The notes: generated by a model not told the origin, from the sequence alone. A stretch of 64,000 nt of DNA from JBARKJ01 sp963698885 (GCA_963698885.1 CAVOSJ010000002.1:124001-188000), one strand, 5' to 3'; counted from the first letter of the stretch, positions 19,465 through 28,386 are shown. Program-made: numbers and translations.

Positions 19465-20613
19465 ATGCCAAAAAAAACCTCCCCAAAATCGCAGGACGCC
19501 GCCCCCGCCCTCCCGAAGACGGGTACGCCGGAGTACTATGAAGAGCTCCTGTACTCTATTCCGGAAGGGATAATGGTTTTCGACGGCGCCCTGAGGCTTA
19601 AAAGCGCCAACCGCGCGGCCCACGAGCTTGCCATGCTCTCCGCTGAAGCCATGGGCAAGACGGCAAAGGAGGCATTTTTCAAGGGCAACCAGGGGCTGAC
19701 TGGGCTGATATCTCGTACGTTATCGTCCGGCAGGCCCCATACCGGGTTTACCACCGAGCTTATAAGGCCGGATGCGACGATGGTCCCGGTCGAGGCCTCG
19801 GCCTCGCCAATCGAGGGGCCGGACGGCCAGACGCTGGGAGTCGCTCTCTCGCTTCGGGAGGCTTCCCGGCTACGGGAACTGGAGGAAGCGATCAAGAAGT
19901 CGGAGCGCCTGGCATACCTGGGCACGATGGCGGCCTCCGTCGCGCATGAGCTAAGGAATCCTTTGGGCGGGATAAAAGGGGCTTCGCAGCTGCTCCTTGA
20001 GGAAATAAAAGGCCTCCCAGCCGAGGAATCCCTGTCCGAATACCTGGGCGTGATCGTAAAGCAGGTGGACCGGCTCACGGGGATACTGGAATCGCTCCGG
20101 GGGCTGTCCCGGCCGGGGCTTCCGAGAACGGCCCCGCTGAACCTGCACAGCGTCCTGGACGAGTCCCTTACCCTGATGGCCCCAGAGATAAAGCGGCTTA
20201 AACTGAAGGTGAAGCGCGAGTACGACCCATCCGTCCCGGAACTGGAAGGCGACGAAAACAGCCTCCAGGGGGTTTTCTTAAACCTTATCAAGAACGCGGT
20301 GGAGTCCATGTCCCACGGCGGCGTGCTGACGCTCGGGACGGGCATACCTTCCGATTTCCTGTACTCCTCGATCAAGACCGAAAAGGGCAAGAAGACCATG
20401 CTCGCGGTTACCATCTCGGATAGCGGGAGCGGCATCGAGCCGGACGCGCTGAAGGACATATTCAACCCGTTTTACTCCACCAAGGGCGGGGGGCTTGGCC
20501 TGGGACTCGCGCTCTCGCTGAAGGTAATCGAGGAGCACGGCGGGACGATAAAAGTGGACAGCGAGCCGGGCAAAGGGACGACGTTTACGGTGTATTTGCC
20601 GGTGTATAGATAG
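19465..20613 (+). CDS. PAS-domain histidine kinase (NtrB-like, soluble)
   Basis: A 382-residue cytoplasmic kinase with no membrane segment. A PAS domain spans about residues 22-135; the phospho-acceptor is H161 in SVAHELRNPLGGIKG; the ATPase has the N box NLIKNAVESM, G1 DSGSGI and G2 region GGGLGLGLALS. The architecture is that of NtrB-type kinases that feed sigma-54 activators. No response regulator gene adjoins it; PilR (39.6 kb) already has PilS. The upstream HAD gene abuts it, so they share a transcript. Confidence 0.9.
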   Translation: MPKKTSPKSQDAAPALPKTGTPEYYEELLYSIPEGIMVFDGALRLKSANRAAHELAMLSAEAMGKTAKEAFFKGNQGLTGLISRTLSSGRPHTGFTTELIRPDATMVPVEASASPIEGPDGQTLGVALSLREASRLRELEEAIKKSERLAYLGTMAASVAHELRNPLGGIKGASQLLLEEIKGLPAEESLSEYLGVIVKQVDRLTGILESLRGLSRPGLPRTAPLNLHSVLDESLTLMAPEIKRLKLKVKREYDPSVPELEGDENSLQGVFLNLIKNAVESMSHGGVLTLGTGIPSDFLYSSIKTEKGKKTMLAVTISDSGSGIEPDALKDIFNPFYSTKGGGLGLGLALSLKVIEEHGGTIKVDSEPGKGTTFTVYLPVYR

Positions 20614-20694
20614 CCTCTACCTTCCCCTCTTTTTTGATATACTTAATCATTTTTGGAAGACGGAGTTACAATAAAATCTACTTCGGAGGCGGGC

Positions 20695-21288
20695 ATGTCC
20701 GGAATAATACAGAAGACGATAACAGCCGGTCCGTGCGAGTTGAACTGCCTTAAGGCCGGTAGCGCGAAGGGCAAAGACATCCTGTTACTGCACGGGATGA
20801 GCTTTCAGGCGCAGACATGGGCGGATTTGGGGACGCTTGAAATATTGGGCATGGCGGGCTATGACGTTACCGCCGTGGATATGCCGGGCTTCGGCCTCTC
20901 TAAGAAATGCGGGACGGGGCCTGATGAAGTCCTGCTGAAGCTCTTCGAAGCGGACAGTTTAAAAAAACCCGTGATGGTCGGGCCGTCGATGGGCGGGCGC
21001 ATTTGCATAAATTTTGCCTTGGAACATCAGGAGATGGTCGGGGGGCTGGTGCTGGTCGGGTCGGTAGGCGTGGACGAGAACCGGGAGCGTATAAAGACTA
21101 TCCGGGTGCCGACTCTTATCGTCTGGGGAGAGAAAGACCACATAGCGCCGATATCGAATGCGGAATTTTTAAACCGGGAGATAACAGGCTCGAAACTGCT
21201 TGTCATCCCGGGAGGAAAGCACCCGGCATACCTGGACAACCCGGAGATGTTCCACGACGCGCTGCTTGCATTTCTGCGGGAAATCTGA
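20695..21288 (+). CDS. Alpha/beta hydrolase
   Basis: A 197-residue hydrolase. Catalytic triad by position: S98 in VGPSMGG, D148 in WGEKDHI and H176 in GGKHPAY; oxyanion region LLHGMSF. ATG 20695 has GGAGG five bases upstream, which beats a longer reading frame beginning at 20653. Resembles small ABHD14/CIB-type hydrolases; substrate unknown. No lid domain. It stands after the kinase gene with an 80-base gap and converges with the minus-strand sensor operon. Confidence 0.8.
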   Translation: MSGIIQKTITAGPCELNCLKAGSAKGKDILLLHGMSFQAQTWADLGTLEILGMAGYDVTAVDMPGFGLSKKCGTGPDEVLLKLFEADSLKKPVMVGPSMGGRICINFALEHQEMVGGLVLVGSVGVDENRERIKTIRVPTLIVWGEKDHIAPISNAEFLNREITGSKLLVIPGGKHPAYLDNPEMFHDALLAFLREI

Positions 21289-21330
21289 GCCAATAGTGCG
21301 CCGCGGCGCCGCACCTGCCAGTGGGGTGAT

Positions 21331-21626
21331 TCAGCCTGCCAGCAGCCGCGTCATTTGCTCTATCACCGCCTCGTCCGCCTCGGACTCGATAAGCTGGTCG
21401 GCCGCATAGCCATCCTTCAGATGCTCCGGTTTCGCGGAGATTAATTTTATCGCCCTCATCTGCGGGTGTGTCTTTACGGTGACATACGCCCGCACGATTG
21501 CCGCCACCGCCGCCTCCTGCAGGACTACTTTTCCCCGTCCTTCGTAGTCAGCGCGAGCCGCAGGTGCCTGTGCCCTTCCGGGACGGCAAGAAGTACGGAA
21601 TAAATATCCTCGTTTTTAATAATCAT
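21331..21626 (-). CDS. Small conserved-looking protein, third gene of sensor operon (frameshifted)
   Basis: Reading the minus strand across one frame break gives about 98 residues: MIIKNEDIYSVLLAVPEGH, then LRLALTTKDGEK, then VVLQEAAVAAIVRAYVTV, then KTHPQMRAIKLISAKP, ending EQMTRLLAG. The break is at a run of four As on the coding strand (21529-21532); five restore the frame. The ATG lies within the stop of the upstream GAF gene (ATGA overlap), so it is translationally coupled. I do not recognise the family; it is mixed alpha/beta and acidic at its C-terminus. It may be a partner or output of the sensor. Confidence 0.6.
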
Positions 21627-22711
21627 GGAAGCTCCTGCGCCTCGCCTTTGCCGGGTTTTGAAGAAATGTCCTGGCGGTTTGCCGTCATGTTCCTTAACTG
21701 CTCCTTCATCTCCAATATCCTCATCTCCCGGCCGACGGAGAACCTGCTGAACCGCTCCAGGTCGTCAACTTTCTGCTTTAGTTCCTCGTAGAGCATGGAG
21801 TTCTCTATGACTATGCCTACGTAACTGCCTATAGTCGTGAGGGTATTTATCTGGCGCTGTTCGATGCCGTCAAAACTGGTCGAGCCGACCGAGAGGACTC
21901 CGACCACCTTGCCCTTGGCCATTATAGGTACCGCGGTCCAGGCTTGAAGGCCTCCTTTTTTGAAGTCTTCATCTATCTTGCCGGTCTTTTCGGTAAGGCT
22001 TTCCTGCACGAAAAACGCCCTGCCTTGCAGGATTTCCCTCTTGACCCAGGGCTCATCGGCGCTCCGCACGGCGGCCTTATCGAGCAGGCTCCCGCTCAGG
22101 CCCTCGCTCACTTGCAGGACTATCTTGTCGCCTTTCAACAGGTAAACCGCCAGGAAATCCGCCTTGACCAGGTCCTTTACCTCCCTGATCGTCGCCGACA
22201 TGACTTTGTCCAGTTCGAGGGACTTGCCGATCTCCGTAGCGATCCTGTTAAGGGCCGAAAGTTCCCGGTTCTTCTGGAATATCTCCTCCGCATCATGTTC
22301 GATCTTCTCCGAGGACTCCTGAAGCATTATCATGGACTGCTCCAGTTCCTTCTTCGTCTCGGAGAGAGTCCCGTACCGCTCGCTCGCCGATTCCAGGTCC
22401 CGGTAGAGGAATGTCAGTATCGCCACTACCACGAACGTGAGCGTGTTTATCCCGCCGGTAACAGGCGCGATATCTTCCCAGGTATGGCTATACCCCATTA
22501 ATACCATCACGCGCTGGACGATGTGCGCCACCGAGTGAGAAACTACGAACACCGTCAAGGCGATGGACTGCCAGTACAGGTACATCCACAAAAGGACATG
22601 GGGACGCATTGCCCTTATCTTTTTCGCCTCCACCAGCAGGTAGATCGATACGGCCACCAGCACGGAGTTTGAAATTATATCTATTGTCCAGATCGGCCGA
22701 AGGCTTGTCAT
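21623..22711 (-). CDS. Membrane-anchored GAF sensor without kinase domain
   Basis: A 362-residue protein. Three hydrophobic segments occupy residues about 8-105, followed by a coiled coil (about 108-155), a GAF domain (about 155-310, LSALNRIATEIGKSLELDKVMSA onward) and a second coiled coil (ELKQKVDDLERFSRF). The end, EMKEQLRNMTANRQDI, has no histidine kinase, GGDEF or methyl-accepting domain, so output must go through another protein. It is coupled by ATGA overlaps to the genes on both sides. Confidence 0.75.
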   Translation of the reverse strand: MTSLRPIWTIDIISNSVLVAVSIYLLVEAKKIRAMRPHVLLWMYLYWQSIALTVFVVSHSVAHIVQRVMVLMGYSHTWEDIAPVTGGINTLTFVVVAILTFLYRDLESASERYGTLSETKKELEQSMIMLQESSEKIEHDAEEIFQKNRELSALNRIATEIGKSLELDKVMSATIREVKDLVKADFLAVYLLKGDKIVLQVSEGLSGSLLDKAAVRSADEPWVKREILQGRAFFVQESLTEKTGKIDEDFKKGGLQAWTAVPIMAKGKVVGVLSVGSTSFDGIEQRQINTLTTIGSYVGIVIENSMLYEELKQKVDDLERFSRFSVGREMRILEMKEQLRNMTANRQDISSKPGKGEAQELP

Positions 22712-23176
22712 TCCTTCTCCCGTTCAAGCTGTCCCTTGAGACGCCTCACCCCAAGGGCCATGAATAGGAATGCCGGCACAAGGAAAAAGTACTCTGTCAT
22801 GCGGGCCACGTAATAGACCTCCGACTTCAGGTCCTCGACGAGTATCCAGGAGCCGGTGAAATATTTTTCCCGCGGCACCATAAGCCATTCCATAATATGT
22901 GCGGTGAAAGCGTCCACGTTCCAGAGCAGGAAGAAAAACGAGGCCAGGCGTATATACTGCCAGCCGGAGAGGCGCCTTAAGGCCGGCTTCCCCAGCAGGA
23001 CTATCAGATAGACCATCGAAAAGATGAAGAGCAGATGGGCTGATTGATGGGCGTAATAACCTTCCTGTCCCGTATGCGGCTGGACAGCCCACGCGCTTCC
23101 AGCATCTGCCAGTAAAATGGCAAAAAATGGCAGTCGATATTATGAACATCTTATGAAAAAAAGATTTATTACACAT
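22708..23176 (-). CDS. Exported/membrane protein, first gene of sensor operon (frameshifted in signal peptide)
   Basis: About 150 residues after correcting a run of six As (23122-23127) to five. The N-terminus then reads as a signal peptide ending ADAGSAWA, followed by VQPHTGQEGYYAHQSAH, a His-rich stretch that would face the periplasm, and three membrane segments (LFIFSMVYLIVLL, IRLASFFFLLWNVDAF, YFFLVPAFLFMALG). The start may be ATG 23176 or ATG 23149; the latter leaves room for an mRNA leader. The stop overlaps the GAF gene start (ATGA). Family not recognised. Confidence 0.55.
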
Positions 23177-23185
23177 AGCCGTTAT

Positions 23186-23214
23186 ATTATAGCCTTTTTA
23201 TGCTGATTTTTAAA
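23186..23214 (-). promoter_or_regulatory. Promoter of the minus-strand sensor operon
   Basis: On the minus strand TTTAAA (23209-23214), 17-base spacer, then a perfect TATAAT (23186-23191). The first ATG of the operon (23176) is only nine bases past the -10 box. Confidence 0.5.
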
Positions 23215-23308
23215 TAGCCAAGGTTATGCAATTTTGCTGGACTTGGAGTCCGATACCAGTTATAATTCCTAAAAAAGTAACTTCTGCCGCTTTTCCAGGA
23301 AAAAAATC

Positions 23309-23366
23309 TTGACATTAAGTGGCTGTTTTTATAGCATCAATATCCGCCTCTAAGGGAGGCATTTTT
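23309..23366 (+). promoter_or_regulatory. Candidate promoter and leader hairpin before the hdrBC-glutamate synthase operon
   Basis: TTGACA (23309-23314), 15-base spacer and TATAGC (23330-23335) form a possible promoter. A hairpin follows with arms GCCTC (23346-23350) and GAGGC (23356-23360), then ATTTTT. The five-base stem with a short T run could act as a weak terminator or attenuator in the leader; this is an inference from shape only. Confidence 0.3.
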
Positions 23367-23394
23367 GGCCGTTTTGAGCTGACGGAGATTTTTA

Positions 23395-24711
23395 ATGAAA
23401 AGCTATGTGTTCTTCTGGGGCTGCACCATCCCCGCCCGCTTCGCCTTCCAGGAAAAGGCGGCAAGGCTGGTGGCCGAGCGGATGGAAATAGAAATAGTGG
23501 ACCTTGACGGCTTTACCTGCTGCCCCGAAAAGGAGCTGGTGAAGAGCATGGGGGACGACCTCTGGCTGATTACCGCCGCCAGAAACCTGGCCCTTGCGGA
23601 AAAGACCGGCCTGCCGCTCGTCACCCCCTGCAACGGCTGTTACGGCACGTTAAAAGGCGCGAAAGCCGAGCTCCACAAGTCTCCGAAGCTGATGGCGATG
23701 GTCAACAAAGAGCTGGCCGCCATCGGCATGAAGTACGAGGGGAAGGTCAAGGTGCTCCACATGCTGGAGCTGTTCCACGACGTCATCTCCCCGGCGAAAA
23801 TCGCGACATACGTGAAGAAGCCCCTGAAGGGGATGAAGATAGGGGTGCATTACGGCTGCCATATGATGCGCCCGGCGAAGGTCTTGAACTTCGACGACCC
23901 CATCCAGCCGGTGAAGTTCGACGCACTGGTGAACGCAATCGGCGCGAAGAGCATGGACTATACCACCAAGATGCTTTGCTGCGGCGGCGGGTTAAGCAAC
24001 GTGGGGAACGTCTCCGAGGGCCAGGACCTTTTAAGGAGGAAGCTCCAGGAACTTAAAAGCCTTGAAGCCGACGCCATCACCACCGTCTGCCCGTCCTGCT
24101 ATTCGCAGTACGACACGCAGCAGTTCATGCTGGCCCGCTCCGGCGAAAAATACAGCATCCCCGTAATCTCCTACCAGGAGCTTTTAGCCCTGTCCATGGG
24201 CTTCTCTCCCGCGGAAATCGGCATCGACATGCACAAAATCGATACCGCCGCGTTCGTACAGAAATGGGAGAAGAATATCGGCGAGCATACGAAGACGAAA
24301 GCGATTTTCGATGTCGCGTCCATAGAGCGCTGCGTTAACTGCGCGGCCTGCACGAACGACTGCCCGGTGACGCTGTCCGTGGAAGGGGTGAACCTCCATT
24401 CCATGATGAAGAGAGTCCTCACGGAAGACCTGGACGAACTCCTGAAGTCGCCGGACATCTGGCGGTGTGTTGAGTGCCATACCTGCCTTGAGCTGTGCCC
24501 GCAGTGCTACGGGATGGAGAAGGTGTTCCACCAGTTGAAGCAGATGGCCATCCAGAAGGGCTATGTACAGCCGACGACCGCGAAGGCGATAGAGATGTTC
24601 AACCAGACCGGACGCTTAGGCGAGCCCTCCAAGGCCCAGAGGAAGAAGCTGGGCCTGAAAGATGCGCCCAAGACCGGGACGGAAGACTGGAAGAAATTGA
24701 TAAAGAAGTAA
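23395..24711 (+). CDS. HdrB-HdrC-like fusion iron-sulfur protein
   Basis: A 438-residue protein. The N-terminal half has two complete CCG motifs: C10, C42-C43, C79 and C82; then C155, C195-C196, C232 and C235. These bind the noncubane clusters of heterodisulfide reductase subunit B. The C-terminal part has two ferredoxin-type sets, CVNCAACTNDCP and CVECHTCLELCP, as in HdrC. It is soluble. In methanogens HdrB/C reduces a heterodisulfide; in non-methanogens such modules pass electrons between carriers. Here it precedes three glutamate synthase genes, so it may serve as their electron donor. No HdrA flavoprotein is in the window. Confidence 0.85.
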   Translation: MKSYVFFWGCTIPARFAFQEKAARLVAERMEIEIVDLDGFTCCPEKELVKSMGDDLWLITAARNLALAEKTGLPLVTPCNGCYGTLKGAKAELHKSPKLMAMVNKELAAIGMKYEGKVKVLHMLELFHDVISPAKIATYVKKPLKGMKIGVHYGCHMMRPAKVLNFDDPIQPVKFDALVNAIGAKSMDYTTKMLCCGGGLSNVGNVSEGQDLLRRKLQELKSLEADAITTVCPSCYSQYDTQQFMLARSGEKYSIPVISYQELLALSMGFSPAEIGIDMHKIDTAAFVQKWEKNIGEHTKTKAIFDVASIERCVNCAACTNDCPVTLSVEGVNLHSMMKRVLTEDLDELLKSPDIWRCVECHTCLELCPQCYGMEKVFHQLKQMAIQKGYVQPTTAKAIEMFNQTGRLGEPSKAQRKKLGLKDAPKTGTEDWKKLIKK

Positions 24712-24715
24712 ACCT

Positions 24716-24814
24716 GTTACCTTTTTGGGAAAAAGGTAACGCCAAAAACTTTTGGACTATTTTCAGCCCCGCTTTTCTTTGTGTTACTTTCTTTTCTCGC
24801 GAAAAGAAAGTAAC
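24716..24814. repeat. Two-hairpin palindromic repeat, copy 2 (inverted orientation)
   Basis: Hairpin B (24716-24740) comes first and hairpin A (24783-24814) second, with the linker reading CAAAAACTTTTGGACTATTT then CAGCCCCGCTTTTC, the reverse complement order of copy 1. It begins five bases after the hdrBC stop and ends 29 bases before the next start. Confidence 0.85.
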
Positions 24815-24843
24815 GGTTTTAGTTCTTTGGAGGTTTTTTTAAA

Positions 24844-25959
24844 ATGGACCATTGGTGGCAGAAAGACATCTCCGGATGCGGCCTGTCCGGCATAATCAAC
24901 TGGGACGGAAAGCGCATCTCCGGTGAGGCGATAAGGAAATCGATCGCGCTCCAGCACGACCGGGGCAACGGCCAGGGCGGCGGGTTCGCGGCGTACGGGA
25001 TATATCCGAATCACAAAGACCATTACGCCCTGCACATAATGTTTACGGAGGAGCCTGGCAAGCCCACCAGGGATTTTGAAGAGGCGATGAAGGAGACCGA
25101 GGCGTACCTGCAAAAGTCGCTCGCGGTGGACCTTTCCGAGGATATCCCGGTCAAGTTGACGGAGAAAGTCCCGTCACATCCGCTTCTCAGGCGTTATTTC
25201 GCGAAAGTAAAGCCGGAGAGCCTCAAGGGTACGCCGATGACGGAAGACGATTTTATAGTAAAAATCGTCATGCACATAAACGACAAGATAGACAACGCGT
25301 TCGTATTCTCATCCGGTAAAAACATGGGCGCGTTCAAAGGCGCCGGGTTCCCGGAAGACATCGCGGACTTCTTCATGCTGGAGAACTACGAGGGCCACAC
25401 CTGGACGGCGCACAACCGCTTCCCGACAAACACCCAGGGCTGGTGGGGCGGGGCGCACCCGTTCACGCTGCTCGACTGGTCCATCGTCCATAACGGCGAG
25501 ATATCTTCCTACGGAATAAATAAAAGATACCTCGAGATGTTCGGTTACAAGCTGGCGCTCCTGACCGACACCGAGGTGGTGACGTATATATTCGACCTGC
25601 TGGTAAGGCGCCAGGGCCTGCCGATATCCGCCGCATGCCTTGTGGTGGCCGCGCCGTTCTGGAAGGACATAGACAGGATGGAAGAGAGCGAGCGGGAGGC
25701 CTGCGAGGCGCTCAGGATGGTTTACGGCCCGGCGCTTTTAAACGGCCCGTTCGCGATACTCTTCGGGCACGCCAAGGGTCTTATAGGCATGAACGACAGG
25801 ATCAAGCTCAGGCCGTTCATCGCGGCCACCAAGGGCAAGACGGTTTATATGTCGAGCGAGGAATCGGCGATACGCGAGATATGCCCCGACCCCGAGAAAG
25901 TCTGGGCTCCCAGGGCCGGACAGCCGGTAGTCGTAGAGTTGGGCAAAGGCATCATTTAG
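24844..25959 (+). CDS. Glutamate synthase amidotransferase subunit (class II, GltB N-terminal domain as separate protein)
   Basis: A 371-residue Ntn-type glutaminase that would release ammonia from glutamine for the FMN subunit encoded next. The likely nucleophile is C12 in SGCGLSGI, so eleven residues would be removed to expose it, as in GltB and PurF propeptides. Glutamine-binding motifs include AHNRFPTNTQGWWGGAHPF and VHNGEISSYG. The three-gene split is the arrangement seen in archaea and several anaerobic bacteria rather than one large GltB. A repeat copy separates it from its neighbours on both sides. Confidence 0.85.
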   Translation: MDHWWQKDISGCGLSGIINWDGKRISGEAIRKSIALQHDRGNGQGGGFAAYGIYPNHKDHYALHIMFTEEPGKPTRDFEEAMKETEAYLQKSLAVDLSEDIPVKLTEKVPSHPLLRRYFAKVKPESLKGTPMTEDDFIVKIVMHINDKIDNAFVFSSGKNMGAFKGAGFPEDIADFFMLENYEGHTWTAHNRFPTNTQGWWGGAHPFTLLDWSIVHNGEISSYGINKRYLEMFGYKLALLTDTEVVTYIFDLLVRRQGLPISAACLVVAAPFWKDIDRMEESEREACEALRMVYGPALLNGPFAILFGHAKGLIGMNDRIKLRPFIAATKGKTVYMSSEESAIREICPDPEKVWAPRAGQPVVVELGKGII

Positions 25960-25966
25960 TAAATTG

Positions 25967-26004
25967 AAAAGTTTTTGGCGTTACCTTTTTACCAAAAAGG
26001 TGAC
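25967..26004. repeat. Palindromic repeat, half copy 3 (hairpin B only)
   Basis: The linker end AAAAGTTTTTGGC is followed by an imperfect hairpin B (25980-26004, arms GTTACCTTTTT and AAAAAGGTGAC). Hairpin A is missing. It lies between the first and second glutamate synthase genes. Confidence 0.75.
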
Positions 26005-26026
26005 AAGGTTTTAAGGAGGTTGCGGG

Positions 26027-27568
26027 TTGAACAGGACAATGCCCCCGGAGTTCCGGGTTAAAATCGACCAGGAAAAATGCAGGAAGTGCAAGCGCTGCCT
26101 CCAGAGCTGCAGTTTCGGCGTGTACAGCTTTTCGGACCGGGTAGTCCCGGACAGCAATAAATGCGTCGCCTGCAACCGATGCGCGGCGATGTGCCCGGAA
26201 GACGCCATCACCATTCACGAAAACCCCAACGTCTACAAGGAGCATCCGAACTGGTCGCTCCAGATAAGGAAGAACATCTGGAAACAGGCGGAGACGGGCG
26301 GCGTGCTGCTTACAGGGATGGGTAACGACAGGCCGTATCCGATAATCTTCGACCACCTGGTCGTGGACGCCTGCCAGGTGACGAACCCATCCATAGACCC
26401 GCTGCGCGAGCCGATGGAGCTGCGCACGTTCCTTGGCCGCAAGCCGGACAAGCTGGAAATGGAGATGGTGGACGGCAAGCCCCGCTTGAAGGAAAAGCTC
26501 CCGCCGAACATCAGGCTTGAGATACCCATAATATTCGCGCCGATGTCTTTTGGCGCAATTTCGCTGAACGCCCACAAGGCTCTGGCGATGGCCGCGAAAG
26601 AATCCGGCACTGTTTACGGCACCGGCGAAGGCGGGCTGCATGAAGAGCTGTACGAATACGGCCCGTGGACAATTGTCCAGTGCGCGTCCGGGCGTTTCGG
26701 CGTGCACAGCGAGTATCTTAATGCCGGGGTGGCGGTGGAGATAAAGATAGGCCAGGGCGCAAAGCCCGGCATCGGCGGCCACCTGCCCGGCGAGAAGATA
26801 GGCGCGGAAATCTCCCAGACCAGGATGATACCCCTCGGCACGGACGCGCTCTCGCCCGCGCCGCACCACGACATATATTCCATAGAAGACCTCCGCCAGC
26901 TCATTTACGCGATAAAGGAGGCGACGGGGTATAAGCCCGTCTCCGTGAAGATAGCCTGCGTGCATAACGTCGCGGCCATCGCAACCGGTATCGTGCGGGC
27001 GGGCGCGGACATAGTTTACCTGGACGGCTTCAAGGGCGGCACGGGAGCCGCCCCGACCCAGATAAGGGACCATGTCGGCATACCCATCGAGCTTGCGCTC
27101 GCGGCGGTGGACGACAGGCTTCGGCAGGAAGGCATTCGAAATCAGGCCTCGATAGTCGCCGCGGGCGGCATACGCTCCTCCGCGGACGCGGTCAAGGCCA
27201 TTGCGCTCGGCGCGGACGCCTGCGCGATAGGCACTGCGGCGCTTCTTGCGATGGGCTGTTCGCTCTGCCAGAAATGCTACACCGGCAACTGCGCCTGGGG
27301 CATCTGCACCCAGAAGCCGGAACTGACCCGCCGGCTTGACCCGGAGTGGGGCGCGATGAGGCTCAATAACCTGCTCCGCGCGTGGGGACACGAGATAATG
27401 GAGTTCCTGGGCGCGCTCGGCGTAAACTCCGTGGAGAGCCTGCGCGGAAGCCGCGAGAGGCTCCGCGGCGTGGGCCTGGACGCGCAGACGCTGGAAATAC
27501 TCGGGAGTAAAACCGGCAGGAAAGTAAAACCCCGCCTTTTTGTAAAAAGGCGGCCCAAAAACTTTTAA
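26027..27568 (+). CDS. Glutamate synthase FMN-binding subunit with N-terminal ferredoxin domain
   Basis: A 513-residue protein. Two 4Fe-4S sets are at the N-terminus (CRKCKRCLQSC and CVACNRCAAMCP), followed by the FMN-binding TIM barrel that reduces 2-iminoglutarate to glutamate. Barrel signatures are PIIFAPMSFGAISLNAHKAL, GTGEGGLHEE, and DGFKGGTGAAP; the 3Fe-4S ligands are in CSLCQKCYTGNC. The TTG start has GGAGG seven bases upstream. The extra ferredoxin domain suggests electrons come from an iron-sulfur protein rather than from NADPH via GltD. The last dozen residues (VKPRLFVKRRPKNF) derive from a repeat copy. Confidence 0.9.
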   Translation: MNRTMPPEFRVKIDQEKCRKCKRCLQSCSFGVYSFSDRVVPDSNKCVACNRCAAMCPEDAITIHENPNVYKEHPNWSLQIRKNIWKQAETGGVLLTGMGNDRPYPIIFDHLVVDACQVTNPSIDPLREPMELRTFLGRKPDKLEMEMVDGKPRLKEKLPPNIRLEIPIIFAPMSFGAISLNAHKALAMAAKESGTVYGTGEGGLHEELYEYGPWTIVQCASGRFGVHSEYLNAGVAVEIKIGQGAKPGIGGHLPGEKIGAEISQTRMIPLGTDALSPAPHHDIYSIEDLRQLIYAIKEATGYKPVSVKIACVHNVAAIATGIVRAGADIVYLDGFKGGTGAAPTQIRDHVGIPIELALAAVDDRLRQEGIRNQASIVAAGGIRSSADAVKAIALGADACAIGTAALLAMGCSLCQKCYTGNCAWGICTQKPELTRRLDPEWGAMRLNNLLRAWGHEIMEFLGALGVNSVESLRGSRERLRGVGLDAQTLEILGSKTGRKVKPRLFVKRRPKNF

Positions 27569-27617
27569 ACTGTCCCGCTTTCTTTTGGTTCTTTTCTTTC
27601 TCGCGAAAGAAAAGAAC
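27532..27617. repeat. Two-hairpin palindromic repeat, copy 4 (overlaps gene end)
   Basis: Hairpin B (27532-27553) here has arms CCGCCTTTTT and its complement; hairpin A (27588-27617) has arms GTTCTTTTCTTTC and its complement. Relative to copies 1, 2 and 6 both arms of each stem changed together. The first part is in the reading frame of the FMN subunit. Confidence 0.8.
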
Positions 27618-27634
27618 GGTTTTGGAGTTACAAG

Positions 27635-28369
27635 ATGACTATCGACGCAAAAGGCATTTACTATCGGCAGCTTAACGAACGGGTGCGCGAGGAGATAGAC
27701 AAGGGCGCAAACGAGGTCGTGCTGGATAACGTGAACGGCCAGCGCTACATCGCCGACGGCCTCAGGGCCAAAGCCACCATCACCATTAACGGCGTGCCAG
27801 GCAACGACTTAGCCGCCTTCATGGACGGCCCGACGCTTATCGTCAACGGCAACGCGCAGGACGGCGTCGCCAACACGATGAACGACGGCAAGATCGTTAT
27901 AAACGGCAACGCCGGAGATGTGCTGGGCTACGGGATGCGCGGCGGCAAGCTCTATATAAAGGGTGACGTCGGCTACCGGGTCGGCATCCACATGAAGGGC
28001 TTTAAATCCCAGATACCGGTCATTATCGCGGGCGGCACGGCGGGGGATTTTTTCGGCGAGTACATGGCGGGCGGCCTGCTGGTGCTGCTCGGTATCGGCA
28101 GAAAAGAAGGCGAGCCGATAGCCGGGGGCTACCTGGGCACCGGGATGCACGGCGGCGTGATGTATTTAAGGGGCGAGGTTGACCCCAGGGACTGCGGCGC
28201 GGAGATAGGGATACTGGAGCCGAACGAGGAAGAGATGGCCGAGCTTTCGAAGTACGTAAAAGAGTACTGCGAAGACACCGGCCACGACTACGCCGAGATA
28301 ATGAAAGAGAAGTTCATCAAGATCTACCCGAAGTCCTCCAGGCCGTACGGCAGACTGTACGCGTATTAA
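27635..28369 (+). CDS. Glutamate synthase GXGXG-domain subunit
   Basis: A 244-residue right-handed beta-helix protein corresponding to the C-terminal domain of GltB. Repeated G-rich turns are seen in NGNAQDGVANTMNDGKIVING and GDVLGYGMRGGKLYIKGDVGYR. In GltB this domain links the amidotransferase and synthase centres. It completes the set of three glutamate synthase parts. The rho-independent terminator follows 20 bases later, ending the operon. Confidence 0.9.
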   Translation: MTIDAKGIYYRQLNERVREEIDKGANEVVLDNVNGQRYIADGLRAKATITINGVPGNDLAAFMDGPTLIVNGNAQDGVANTMNDGKIVINGNAGDVLGYGMRGGKLYIKGDVGYRVGIHMKGFKSQIPVIIAGGTAGDFFGEYMAGGLLVLLGIGRKEGEPIAGGYLGTGMHGGVMYLRGEVDPRDCGAEIGILEPNEEEMAELSKYVKEYCEDTGHDYAEIMKEKFIKIYPKSSRPYGRLYAY

Positions 28370-28386
28370 TTAAGGTTTCAAATGGA

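Noticed and set aside
25952..27391. 479-residue minus-strand frame opposite the glutamate synthase FMN gene
   Set aside because: It mirrors a GC-rich coding gene on the plus strand, includes translated repeat hairpins at its end, and has no recognisable domain.
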